From the NCBI GenBank assembly GCA_029560455.1, contig JAKQKW010000114.1:19046-83045 (forward strand): a DNA stretch of 64,000 bases, in the 5' to 3' direction. Origin of the DNA: Candidatus Rifleibacteriota bacterium (lineage in GTDB: Bacteria; Riflebacteria; Ozemobacteria; Ozemobacterales; Ozemobacteraceae). The notes beneath the pieces were generated by a model. That model was not told the DNA's origin, did no database searches, and saw nothing but the letters and a program-made list of their open reading frames with translations. Both the position numbers and the translations under genes were made by a program. How positions within the stretch are numbered: the first letter of the stretch is position 1; every line of letters begins with the position of its first letter. Positions 56,755 to 64,000 of the stretch are shown here, piece by piece.

Positions 56755-57903
56755 ATGAAATTGCGCTATTTAACAGCAGGTGAATCGCATGGTCCGGCAC
56801 TTTGCGGCATTATTGAAGGTCTGCCCGCGGGCATCAGGGTTGAGCAGTCGGATTTTGTATCGTTGCTGCGGCGTCGGCGGGCCGGTTATGGTCGCGGTGC
56901 CCGTTCCAGAATCGAGAACGATGAAATTGAGGTGCTTTCTGGCATCATCGGCGGTCTTACAACCGGCAGCCCGGTTGCTCTGACTATAAGAAACCGCGAT
57001 TTCGAAAAGCATGCCGCCTATATGCACCCATTCGCTGCTGACGTCGAAACCGGGCGAATCGATGTGCCGCTGCCTGGCCACGCCGATCTGGCAGGAATCA
57101 CCAGATACGGTCTGAATGACTGTCGGCCGATAAGAGAGCGTGCCTCGGCCCGCGAAACAGCGATGCGGGTCGCGCTCTCGGTGCCGCCAAGAAATCTGCT
57201 GAAGCAGCTCGGCATCAGGTCGATCTGCTTTGTTGAGAGCCTTGGCGGTATAAAGGCTGCGATCGATTATACCGTTGCCCCTGAAGCTATTACTGCTGCC
57301 GTTGAGCACAATGGTGAAGAGTTTTTGACCCCTGATTCTGCAATTATAAAGTCATGGCGCGAACTTACAGACAGTTGTGCTGCTGAAAACCGCAGCGTTG
57401 GTGGCACAGCTGCCGTGATCTTCTGGGGGTTACCGGCTGGGCTCGGCAGCCATGTGCATTATGATCGACGTCTCGACGGCATTCTTGCCGGCCTGGTAAT
57501 GAGTATCCCGGCCGTGCGGGGTGTAGAAATCGGTATGGCTCTCGAACTGGCACAATCGACCTCTCTGGCGGCCGACCCGATTGTTGCGGTTGGCAGTCAG
57601 ATTAGTCGTGCCAGCAACCATGCCGCCGGTCTCGAGGGCGGCATGACCAACGGTCAGCCCTTGATTATTCGTTTTCATATGAAGCCATTGCCTGCCAATG
57701 CCGGCGTCGATTCTGTCGATCTCAAAACCAGCCAGGCCGCCAGACCTGCTTTTTACCGGTCTGACGTGCATGCGGTTGCGGCAGCGGCAGTAGCTGCTGA
57801 ATCAGTGATTGCGATTCAGCTTGCATCTGAAATTCTCTCATTGTGCGGCTGCGAAAATGTGAGTGAGCTTGAAAAGAGCATAAAAACACTTGTTAGCGCC
57901 TAA
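56755..57903 (+). CDS. aroC: Chorismate synthase
   Basis: A 382-residue enzyme from the ATG at 56755 (MKLRYLTAGESHGPAL), with GGGAG upstream; the frame runs 22 codons further without homology. It converts EPSP to chorismate with reduced FMN, the last common step to aromatic amino acids. Signatures: TAGESHGPALCGIIEGLPAG, GRGARSRIENDEIEVLSG, RERASARETAMRVA and GSQISRASNHAAGLEGGMTNGQ in pattern. It stands alone on the + strand between flagellar and pilus operons, ending at a strong terminator. Confidence 0.97.
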   Translation: MKLRYLTAGESHGPALCGIIEGLPAGIRVEQSDFVSLLRRRRAGYGRGARSRIENDEIEVLSGIIGGLTTGSPVALTIRNRDFEKHAAYMHPFAADVETGRIDVPLPGHADLAGITRYGLNDCRPIRERASARETAMRVALSVPPRNLLKQLGIRSICFVESLGGIKAAIDYTVAPEAITAAVEHNGEEFLTPDSAIIKSWRELTDSCAAENRSVGGTAAVIFWGLPAGLGSHVHYDRRLDGILAGLVMSIPAVRGVEIGMALELAQSTSLAADPIVAVGSQISRASNHAAGLEGGMTNGQPLIIRFHMKPLPANAGVDSVDLKTSQAARPAFYRSDVHAVAAAAVAAESVIAIQLASEILSLCGCENVSELEKSIKTLVSA

Positions 57904-57956
57904 CGTCGCCTGGTTGAAAATGCTTTTTTGATAGCTGTTTCGGCGAAAAAAAAAAG

Positions 57957-57988
57957 AGGGCCGCCCGATTTCGGGCGGCCCTTTTTTC
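57957..57988. terminator. Bidirectional terminator between aroC and pilQ
   Basis: Arms AGGGCCGCCCGA and TCGGGCGGCCCT (12 bp), with a T-run after it on the + strand and an A-run before it. It serves convergent aroC and pilQ. Confidence 0.92.
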
Positions 57989-57999
57989 AGTCGGAGGTT

Positions 58000-59394
58000 T
58001 TAGAATGAGGTATCGAACGCGTTATCGAACGAATCGTCAACAGTGCCGGCGGGCTGAGCTGATACCGGAGCAGCAGCGACAGGGTTCATGCCAGTTTCCG
58101 GAATCAGGGCGGTCGGAGCGGCTGATTCGATGCTCTGGGCGATGATGTGCGGGGTGATCAGGATAATGAGTTCCTGAGACTGACCCTTTTTGCCCTTGAA
58201 GCTGAACAGAGATTTTACGATCGGGATACTGCCCAGCAACGGAATTTTGCTGTTATCCTTGCCTTCTTCATCTCTGATCAGGCCGCCGATGAGGATCTCT
58301 TCGCCGTCTCTGACGCGCACGGTGGTCTTGGCAGAACGGGTGCCGATGACCGGATACATGTTGTTGTTGGACCATGATTCAACGAATGATACTTCAGGTT
58401 CAGCGTCAACAGTGATATAACCGTCGTCATTGATGCGCGGGGTGATTTTCAGTTTGATACCGGTATCTTTTTCTTTCGGGGGCTGGTCAGCGCCACCGGG
58501 GTAGATAACTTTGGTACCGACTACGATGTTGGCTTCCTGGCCGTTAACAGCAGAAATCTTCGGGTTACTGAGAACCTTGGTTTCGCTGCGTTTTTCCAGG
58601 GCCGCGAAAGTTGCCTTGAACAGCAGGTTGTCGCGATAGAAATCGCCAAGACCAAAGAGATCGCCCTGCTGACCGGTGAACTGTTCCTGATACAGGCCAG
58701 AATCCGGGTTGGCGGCAAAGTATTCTTTGGTTGACAGTACGGGCAGGTTGTCGAATTCGTTGTATGCGGCTTCCTGACCAGTTTTGCCTGTCCATTTGAA
58801 GCCGATGCTCTTGGTGGCATCGGTTTTGACTTCAACGATCTTGGCTTCCATCATGACCTGATGCACAGGTGTATCGATGGTTTCGATGAGCTTTTTGACT
58901 TCATCGAGCAGGTCTTTGCCACCAGAGACGATAACCGCGTTGATGCGTTCGTCGGTAGCGACCTTAACATCTTTTCTGATGGTTGAAGAGATTACTTTGC
59001 TGACGTCAGCAGCCTTGGCATACTGCAGTCGCTTGGTAATCGTCAGACCTTTTTCAAAGGCTTCAACCAGCTTTTTCTCGTCAGCGAGAATCCAGGTGTT
59101 CCCAATTTTGCGCACGGCAAAACCATTGGTTTTGGCGATCAGGTTCATGGCTTCTTCATAGTATACGTCAGAAAGCTTGACCGTGACCTGGCCACGCACG
59201 CTTTTCTCGGCAATGATGTTCGTGCCTGACTGCTGGGCGATGACCTTGATGATCTGACGGATGTCAGTATCGCGGAAATCGAGGGTAATGTTGTCGTCAG
59301 CTTTTGCTGTGCATGGCAACAACATTGCGACTGTGAGAGCCGCAAACAGTAGTAAGATGTTACTTCGTTTCCTGGTGTAACCCGTGGAACTCAT
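58000..59394 (-). CDS. pilQ: Type IV pilus secretin PilQ
   Basis: A 464-residue outer-membrane secretin, at the short end of the family. A signal peptide (about 10-32) is followed by an STN/N0 domain (ITLDFRDTDIRQIIKVIAQQSG), an N1 domain (KADDVSK-type; AKAADVSKVISSTIRKDVKV) and the secretin barrel domain with VRVRDGEEILIGGLIRDEEGK and KIPLLGSIPIVKSLFSFK. AMIN domains common in PilQ are absent. GGAGG sits nine bases before the ATG. It ends the pilus cluster and is separated from pilP by a terminator and two small frames. Confidence 0.93.
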   Translation of the reverse strand: MSSTGYTRKRSNILLLFAALTVAMLLPCTAKADDNITLDFRDTDIRQIIKVIAQQSGTNIIAEKSVRGQVTVKLSDVYYEEAMNLIAKTNGFAVRKIGNTWILADEKKLVEAFEKGLTITKRLQYAKAADVSKVISSTIRKDVKVATDERINAVIVSGGKDLLDEVKKLIETIDTPVHQVMMEAKIVEVKTDATKSIGFKWTGKTGQEAAYNEFDNLPVLSTKEYFAANPDSGLYQEQFTGQQGDLFGLGDFYRDNLLFKATFAALEKRSETKVLSNPKISAVNGQEANIVVGTKVIYPGGADQPPKEKDTGIKLKITPRINDDGYITVDAEPEVSFVESWSNNNMYPVIGTRSAKTTVRVRDGEEILIGGLIRDEEGKDNSKIPLLGSIPIVKSLFSFKGKKGQSQELIILITPHIIAQSIESAAPTALIPETGMNPVAAAPVSAQPAGTVDDSFDNAFDTSF

Positions 59395-59575
59395 TCTTCT
59401 TTACCTCCGAACGGTAATGTCCGACAACTGAATCTCCGACAATAGCCTTTTTGGGTATGTCAGGTGATACATCGACAAGTTTGCTGAATTCTTTAAGCAA
59501 TTTTTCATTTATTTCTGATTGAATTTTTCTTTTTCTCAATTGCATTTGCTCTGCTGGCTTTATTCTTGAAAACAT
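59360..59575 (-). CDS. Small protein of unknown function before pilQ
   Basis: A 71-residue lysine/glutamate-rich, soluble, helical protein (MFSRIKPAEQMQLRKRKIQ...). It overlaps the pilQ start by 35 bases, so pilQ's ribosome site lies inside it. Its own ribosome site is weak (AAGG eleven bases upstream). No family is recognised. It could be a real coupled gene or a chance frame; the continuous frame and charged composition lean towards real. Confidence 0.45.
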   Translation of the reverse strand: MFSRIKPAEQMQLRKRKIQSEINEKLLKEFSKLVDVSPDIPKKAIVGDSVVGHYRSEVKKNEFHGLHQETK

Positions 59576-59662
59576 TATGGTCTCTGCCTTATTTGAATAC
59601 AGGAGCGATTTTCTGGTTTCGCATCTGTTCGCTCAATGCGGCAGTTGAATAAATATGCCGCG

Positions 59663-59821
59663 TCAGGGCTGCTTCTCAGAGGGCAGCGATGGCAGATATT
59701 TATGAGCAGAACGTTCGATTCTCTCTTTGACATCATCGGCAAAACTTTTGACTCCGGCTGCAACCACCAGTGTCAGGCCAATTATCGCCCAGGCTGTCCA
59801 GAATATGTTTTTTCTTCTCAT
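59663..59821 (-). CDS. Small single-pass membrane protein between pilP and pilQ
   Basis: A 52-residue frame, short but well formed: ATG with GAAAGG eight bases upstream, a basic start (MRRKNIFW), one hydrophobic helix (about 8-25, TAWAIIGLTLVVAAG), an amphipathic segment (DDVKERIERSAHKYLPSLP) and a stop. It begins 28 bases after the pilP terminator hairpin. Its location suggests a minor part of the pilus machine. No family is recognised. Confidence 0.55.
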   Translation of the reverse strand: MRRKNIFWTAWAIIGLTLVVAAGVKSFADDVKERIERSAHKYLPSLPSEKQP

Positions 59822-59848
59822 TGCAGAAACCTTTCATGAATTTCGGGT

Positions 59849-59907
59849 AAAAAAAAACTGTATCAGCGGCATCTGCCTTGAGGTTCTGGGGTTTGCTCTG
59901 ATACAGT
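59849..59907 (-). terminator. Terminator after pilP
   Basis: On the minus strand arms ACTGTATCAG and CTGATACAGT flank a 31-base loop with inner pairing and are followed by nine T. It lies 23 bases after the pilP stop and before the small membrane-protein gene and pilQ. Confidence 0.75.
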
Positions 59908-59929
59908 CTTTTTGCTGGCTGATTGTTAA

Positions 59930-60577
59930 TCAGTCTTTTTCGTCGCCACCAATTTTGAAGGTGTGACGGCGCTGTTCTTTGTTGGAATAAATGACAACTC
60001 TGTCATTCAATATGTCAACAACCTTGAATTTGCCTTCGACAATCTGATCTTTAACAAGCGTCAGTTCGTCGTTTTCAAACTTGACGACCGCAAGTCTCTG
60101 GCCTTCATTACCAACGATACCGGTAACGAAAAGCCTGATCGGTTTGACCGGCGGTGGAGCAGGTTTGGTATCCTGTGGTCTGGCAACCGGCTGAACCGGC
60201 CTTACCGGCGGTAGAACCACTTTCTTTTCGACGATCGGTCTGAACGGGTCTTTCTTCGGGTTTTCGGTGGCAAAAGTGTATTTGCCAATCAGAGCTTCGA
60301 CCTGTTCCTGTTCGCTCATTTTGCCCGCTTCACCACCACCGGCAGCAGGTGCCGGGCTTTCTGCGGTCATGCCATCGCCACCGGCTTCGGGGGTTTCGGT
60401 AATGGTGCTTTCACTTACAGGTGCATCACCACCAGCGGCCGGAGTTGAAAGTTCATCAAGGGCACCAAAGTCGTCGAGGTCTTCCTGTGCAGAAAGGTGG
60501 CCGGGAGCTGCAAGAAGGAACGCCGCCAGACAGATGATTCCCAGAGTTTTGAGTGGGTTATAACCAGTCATAGTCAT
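59930..60577 (-). CDS. pilP: Type IV pilus assembly protein PilP-like
   Basis: A 215-residue exported protein. A signal peptide ends near LSAQE. A long Ala/Gly/Glu-rich disordered region is followed by a Pro-rich stretch and a C-terminal beta domain of the PilP type (ENPKKDPFRPIVEKK, then IRLFVTGIVGNEGQRLAVV and VGDKVVEGKFKVVDI-like strands). No lipobox is seen, unlike Pseudomonas PilP. It links the PilMNO inner-membrane complex to the PilQ secretin. It lies ten bases after pilO. Confidence 0.85.
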   Translation of the reverse strand: MTMTGYNPLKTLGIICLAAFLLAAPGHLSAQEDLDDFGALDELSTPAAGGDAPVSESTITETPEAGGDGMTAESPAPAAGGGEAGKMSEQEQVEALIGKYTFATENPKKDPFRPIVEKKVVLPPVRPVQPVARPQDTKPAPPPVKPIRLFVTGIVGNEGQRLAVVKFENDELTLVKDQIVEGKFKVVDILNDRVVIYSNKEQRRHTFKIGGDEKD

Positions 60578-60586
60578 CTTCCTTTC

Positions 60587-61147
60587 TTAGTATCCGCCGC
60601 CCATGATGTAGACCTTGGCGCTGAGAGTTACGCTGAGCAGAGGACTTTTGGTGTCACGGTCCACTTCAGCTGAAACAGAGACGTTCATCGAACCTGCGGC
60701 AAGATTTATGATCTTGCGTTTTTCCATGATGGTAAGGAAACTGCCGATGTCTTTGAAGGTCCCAAGAATTGTCATTTCTACCGGAAGTTCAGACCAGTCT
60801 TCGGCTCTGACCAGCGGAGAGATGCGGATATCCTGAAATTTCACCTTGAACTTGTTGGCAATGGTTTCGGTCGAGTCGAGGAGCTTCGGAACAACGGTAT
60901 TCAGCTGGTTTGATTCCATCTGTAGCTTGTTCTTCTGCTCCGTCAGTTTCGATATTTGCGCTTTCAGCTGCGCCATCTCTTCTTCGATATTTGCCAGCTG
61001 GGCTTTCTGCCTTTCGAGATCGTCGATTTCAGTCTTGATCTTTTCGGCTTCGTCAACGAGCGGCTGGTAGTAGTTCATGTAGAAGAATACGCCTGCCCCG
61101 GCCGCGAGAACCAGGAGGAAAATTGTTACAACTGCGAAGTTATTCAT
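60587..61147 (-). CDS. pilO: Type IV pilus assembly protein PilO
   Basis: A 186-residue bitopic inner-membrane protein: a short cytoplasmic start, one helix (about 5-26), a long periplasmic coiled coil (about 30-90, EAEKIKTEIDDLERQKAQL and following) and a ferredoxin-like domain (VKFQDIRISPL, VEMTILGTFKDIGSFLTIM). It pairs with PilN in the alignment complex. It is three bases after pilN. Confidence 0.9.
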   Translation of the reverse strand: MNNFAVVTIFLLVLAAGAGVFFYMNYYQPLVDEAEKIKTEIDDLERQKAQLANIEEEMAQLKAQISKLTEQKNKLQMESNQLNTVVPKLLDSTETIANKFKVKFQDIRISPLVRAEDWSELPVEMTILGTFKDIGSFLTIMEKRKIINLAAGSMNVSVSAEVDRDTKSPLLSVTLSAKVYIMGGGY

Positions 61148-61150
61148 TAA

Positions 61151-61762
61151 TCAGCCCTCCAGATTCTTTTCGCCAAGGTCACGTTTGATGCGGCAACCGA
61201 TTTCGAAACGCCATACCGGCATTTTTTCGTAAATGTTCTTTGTGGCGCTGGTCAGAAACACTTCTTCGAAATGTTCGTGACCCTGCAGAGCCTGAATGAA
61301 CTGCTGAATACCTTTGGTCAGCTGACCACCGGTCTTGGGTTCTTCGGCGCCGTCTTCGTTGCAGGAGTAGGCAGTGATCTGAACACGTCTGTCAGAGTCA
61401 ATGCGCAGGTTGGTGATCCAGACGGTCTTTTCAGGAACAACACTGGTGAGGTTGCTGAACGCCTGTGACCACTGCAGCAGGGTTGCGCCCGACAGCTGTT
61501 TCAGACGGGTAATATCTGATTCGATCTTACCCTTTTCCTGACGCAGCTGGTCTTTGATGTCGAGTTTCGACTGTTCGCGGGCGATTTCATCTTTGAGTTC
61601 CTGGCGCTGGGTAACCAGATCATCGTTCATGCCTTCAATGGCAAGCGTGCCTGCGTAAAAGCCGGCACCGATACCGATGAGACCCAGGAAAAAGAAGATC
61701 GCAGCAAACGGGATTTGAATTGGCTTTCGCCGCTTGACGGTTAATAGGTTAATTCTAATCAT
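61151..61762 (-). CDS. pilN: Type IV pilus assembly protein PilN
   Basis: A 203-residue bitopic protein. The start IRINLLTVKRRKPIQIP is the PilN cytoplasmic segment that binds PilM. It is followed by one helix (about 19-40), a coiled coil (about 45-85) and a periplasmic domain (PEKTVWITNLRIDSDRRVQI). It abuts pilM with no gap. Confidence 0.9.
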   Translation of the reverse strand: MIRINLLTVKRRKPIQIPFAAIFFFLGLIGIGAGFYAGTLAIEGMNDDLVTQRQELKDEIAREQSKLDIKDQLRQEKGKIESDITRLKQLSGATLLQWSQAFSNLTSVVPEKTVWITNLRIDSDRRVQITAYSCNEDGAEEPKTGGQLTKGIQQFIQALQGHEHFEEVFLTSATKNIYEKMPVWRFEIGCRIKRDLGEKNLEG

Positions 61763-62857
61763 TTAGTCTTCTTTCACCCCTCTCAGTGCAAGCCCTATTG
61801 CAACAGTATACTGCTGCAGGTTGTTGTAGAGCTCATCCGGGTCGGGTGTGGTCACGGCAATGCCTTCGAGAGGATTACCCATGTTAACGTCCACACCCAG
61901 TTCGTTCATCAGGAAGGTGTTGAAGCTGCGCAGATTGGCGCTACCGCCCGACAGAATGATGCGATGTATCAGCGGTTCGCGCGACTGGGCTTTGAAATAG
62001 TCGAACGAACGACGGATTTCTGAGGCCAGTTCTTCGACGGTGGTTTTGACGACTTCAGAAATTTCGTTGCCGCCGCCTTCACCGATATTGACTTCGGCTT
62101 CTTCGATCTTGATCGATTCTGCCTGATCAAATTCCTGTTTCATTACATCTCTGATCATCTCGGTAATGTTGTTGCCGGCAATCGGAATGTTACGGGTGAA
62201 CATCAGAACGCCTGACTTCATGACCGAAATATTCGTGGTTCTTGCCCCTGCATCGATGACAGCGACTACTTCGCCGCCTTCCTGTGAACTGGCGGTCTGC
62301 ATATAAGAATCTTCAAGGGCGTTGATGGCGGCAATGGTGTCGACATCGACGATTTCGGGCGAGATGCCGGCGCTCTTGAGAACATCGGTATATGAATTAA
62401 CCAGGTCTTTCTGGGCAACTACGAGCAGAATAAGAAACTTGCCGCCGCCTTCTTCTTCTTCGTCAACGTTCTTAAGAACGGCGTGTGTAATGCTCACTTC
62501 GTCAATAGCGTAGGGAACATACTGCTCGGCTTCAATTCTGACGGTCTGCTCAAGTTCTTCGGGTGACATAATCGGCAGCTTGGTGAAGCGCATGATTACG
62601 TTCTGCCCTGAGATTGAGGCGAAGCTCCGCTCGACTTTGATTTTTCGTGCTTTCAAAATGTCCTTGATGACCGCTGATACCGCCTGCGGGTTACTTACGG
62701 CACCTTCTGTCATCGCGTCCGAGGGCAGGGGGGCCATACCGTAGTTAATCAGTTCAGGGCCAGAAGGAGTCTTTTTGAGCTGGACGATTTTGACGGCCGA
62801 GGTGCCGATATCGACACCAACTGCCGTGTTGCTTGTCCCAAAGGTGAACAAACCCAT
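61763..62857 (-). CDS. pilM: Type IV pilus assembly ATPase-fold protein PilM
   Basis: A 364-residue cytoplasmic actin-like (ASKHA fold) protein. The phosphate-1 motif is VGVDIGTSAVKIVQLKK, and AVIDAGARTTNISVMKSG and RIILSGGSANLRSF complete the fold. It docks on PilN and couples the cytoplasmic motor to the alignment complex. GGAGGAAAG precedes the ATG. It is the first gene of the cluster in the window; pilB, pilC and pilT are not present here. Confidence 0.94.
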   Translation of the reverse strand: MGLFTFGTSNTAVGVDIGTSAVKIVQLKKTPSGPELINYGMAPLPSDAMTEGAVSNPQAVSAVIKDILKARKIKVERSFASISGQNVIMRFTKLPIMSPEELEQTVRIEAEQYVPYAIDEVSITHAVLKNVDEEEEGGGKFLILLVVAQKDLVNSYTDVLKSAGISPEIVDVDTIAAINALEDSYMQTASSQEGGEVVAVIDAGARTTNISVMKSGVLMFTRNIPIAGNNITEMIRDVMKQEFDQAESIKIEEAEVNIGEGGGNEISEVVKTTVEELASEIRRSFDYFKAQSREPLIHRIILSGGSANLRSFNTFLMNELGVDVNMGNPLEGIAVTTPDPDELYNNLQQYTVAIGLALRGVKED

Positions 62858-62937
62858 ACGCTCTTTCCTCCAAGGTTCGTCAGAAATTACTTTCCGACAG
62901 CTTAAAATTATTACTTGTCAGTTTCCTATCGGTCATT

Positions 62938-62961
62938 GCTCAGCGAAATCTGAGCTTTTTT
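62938..62961 (+). terminator. Hairpin with T-run between SpoIID-like and pilM genes
   Basis: Arms GCTCAG and CTGAGC with a 6-base loop and six T on the + strand. It lies 19 bases beyond the stop of the minus-strand SpoIID-like gene. On the minus strand there is no T-run after it, so it would terminate antisense transcription or serve as a 3' stem. Confidence 0.4.
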
Positions 62962-62979
62962 CACAATCTTCTCGAAATT

Positions 62980-64000
62980 TTAATAATCAAGGCTTCTTAA
63001 GGCAACATTCGAATAATAATGCGCAAGAATCTGCCGGTATGACCATTCACGTTTGCCGAGCTCGATGGCACCAGACTGGCATAACCCGACCTGATGGCCG
63101 TAGCCGCGCCCGAACAATTCAATGCTGACCAGGGGCCCACGGTGTTGCCGCCCGGAAACCTGCACCTCCGGAATTTCTTTTTCAGGGGAAAGAGCCCCGG
63201 TGCTCGCTGCCAGCGCCATTACCCGCCAGCCTCCCTCTGGCTTTTGCGCACGCTTGAGTCCGGCGGCCGTCATTACCAGCATTTGCTGGGGCAGATGCTC
63301 GTCGCGGGTCTGAAGTTCCGAAACGAATCTTAATGATCTCGCTACCGGAGACACCGGCGCGGCGGGCTTTGCTGCCATAACTGTCTTTGCCGGCAGTCTG
63401 CGGTCGGCGAGAACGAAGGTGGTGCTCGGCAGATTGAAAAGGCGCCTGATCGTGGTGCCTTTAACCTTGATAACGCCTCGGTCGGTATTGAGAACAAGAT
63501 TTGTCACCCGGTCAAGATGGCCCGGTGACTCGATGCTGGCATCCCAGAGACGGTTGAAGCTGATTTTTTCCTGGCGCAGAGCACTTTTCAGATTCTCGGT
63601 GCTGATCGACTTCGACCAGCGATAATTGCTGCCGGCACTGCAGAACGGGCACTGAACCCGGCGCAGATAGCTTCTGGGTGCCCCGCCATAGACCTTGTCG
63701 TTGTCAGAGGTCATGCCGCCACAGGTGGCATGATAAAGAGTTTCGATGGGCCTGCCTTCAGATATCATGACTATGCCACGGGTGCCCACAACAGCCGGAT
63801 CGATGCTGTCGCGTTCGGCGCTGACGCCTGAATAAACCTGACAATGCGTGGAATCGCAGACGTCTGCGCCGTCAGAGCCATGCTTACCGCGATTTGCATA
63901 GGCATAAGTTCTGGCGATGACTGTTTGCGCCTTGATCGACTCAGCCGGAGAACGTGAACCGATTTCGCTGCCGACAACACCCCGCAGGTAGCTTTCCAGG
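62980..64000 (-). CDS. SpoIID/LytB-domain protein (5' end outside window)
   Basis: The open frame continues to the right edge without a start, giving at least 340 residues. The visible start of the SpoIID domain is LESYLRGVVGSEI with IKAQTVIARTYAYAN, followed by TCGGMTSDNDKVYGG and the ending RGYGHQVGLCQSGAIELGKREWSYRQIL in parts. Cysteines C163-type pairs (VQCPFCSAG) and the middle region 120-230 form an insertion. SpoIID-type proteins are lytic transglycosylases that cut glycan at sites without stem peptides, and they occur in non-sporulating bacteria too. The catalytic Glu is probably that in GSEIG. Confidence 0.88.
   Translation of the reverse strand, partial: LESYLRGVVGSEIGSRSPAESIKAQTVIARTYAYANRGKHGSDGADVCDSTHCQVYSGVSAERDSIDPAVVGTRGIVMISEGRPIETLYHATCGGMTSDNDKVYGGAPRSYLRRVQCPFCSAGSNYRWSKSISTENLKSALRQEKISFNRLWDASIESPGHLDRVTNLVLNTDRGVIKVKGTTIRRLFNLPSTTFVLADRRLPAKTVMAAKPAAPVSPVARSLRFVSELQTRDEHLPQQMLVMTAAGLKRAQKPEGGWRVMALAASTGALSPEKEIPEVQVSGRQHRGPLVSIELFGRGYGHQVGLCQSGAIELGKREWSYRQILAHYYSNVALRSLDY

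Noticed and set aside
59575..59763. 62-codon minus-strand frame between pilP and pilQ
   Set aside because: It overlaps the better-supported 52-residue membrane protein in another frame and lacks a ribosome site.
59636..59839. 67-codon + strand frame between pilP and pilQ
   Set aside because: It is antisense to the small membrane-protein gene and close to a minus-strand terminator; no start signal.
62915..62932. ACCGATAG upstream of pilM as a further sigma-28-like site
   Set aside because: The first base of the box and the -35 half both fail; evidence is too weak.
1..64000. CRISPR arrays, tRNA/rRNA genes, insertion sequences, prophage
   Set aside because: No regular repeat-spacer pattern, no cloverleaf-type or rRNA-like stretch and no transposase or integrase reading frame were found by eye; a covariance-model scan would be needed to exclude small RNAs.

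Overview
The window reads as chromosomal DNA of a diderm, flagellated, type-IV-pilus-bearing bacterium that lies outside the well-studied proteobacteria. An outer membrane is implied by P- and L-ring genes (flgI, flgH), a PilQ secretin, lipoprotein processing enzymes (two Lgt paralogues, LspA) and several lipobox proteins. SpoIID-like, GerMN-like, TIGR03960/TIGR03936-like and DUF501-like genes, together with a very large protein carrying a pilin module, recall deep-branching uncultured lineages such as Candidatus Riflebacteria/Ozemobacteria. That placement is an inference from gene content. No rRNA or tRNA gene, CRISPR array or insertion sequence was seen.

Layout. Bases 1-2300 hold the end of an unidentified gene, a REP-like palindrome pair, a GIY-YIG protein and a class III cyclase. 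Bases 2325-8557 hold a membrane M50-type protease and a 1847-residue membrane protein made of two related halves around an embedded pseudopilin-like module. Bases 8661-12898 hold a secreted caspase-like candidate, a small siroheme reductase-like protein, an aldehyde dehydrogenase, a HAMP protein and a degenerate pilin-like protein. Bases 12957-16074 hold rluD, two lgt paralogues and lspA. A Fn3 lipoprotein with two haem c motifs follows on the + strand, then an accD-accA-sigma factor operon whose promoter is overlain by a GntR-type palindrome.

Bases 20322-31243 are a long minus-strand run: two secreted unknowns, rng, the TIGR03936/TIGR03960 pair, a MinE-like small protein, a TPR lipoprotein, two NHL proteins, a BtuF-like protein and mltG. 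A canonical prepilin gene stands alone at 31339. Bases 31779-40135 (minus) hold GerMN and AmiC-type proteins, smpB, TPR proteins, an M23 peptidase, rho, a FlgJ-type rod-binding protein and flgI. Bases 40207-45026 hold a carbamoyltransferase/SxtJ/DUF5989/SGNH-TPR cassette. Facing away from it at 45284-52626 is a six-gene hydrogenase-4-like operon whose large subunit lacks all Ni-Fe ligands, so it is an Ehr-type complex. Bases 52715-56584 hold flgH, flgA, flgG, flgF and a DUF501 gene. The cassette and the Ehr operon therefore sit exactly between flgH and flgI and split what is usually one flagellar operon. aroC follows, then the pilM-N-O-P...Q cluster (minus) and the end of a SpoIID-domain gene that runs off the window.

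The genes share themes. Motility and surface structures are covered by the flagellar rod and rings, type IV pilus assembly, a prepilin and pilin-like proteins. Envelope building and remodelling are covered by MltG, AmiC-type, M23, SpoIID, Lgt and LspA. Housekeeping genes are acc, rho, rng, smpB, aroC and rluD. A repeated promoter-like motif (TAAA-type box, 16 bases, GCCGATAA) resembling sigma-28/SigD sites precedes the DUF501-flgFGAH operon, flgI and the haem lipoprotein gene. Its -10 half also precedes the pilin-like/HAMP pair, which suggests one motility regulon spread over the window.
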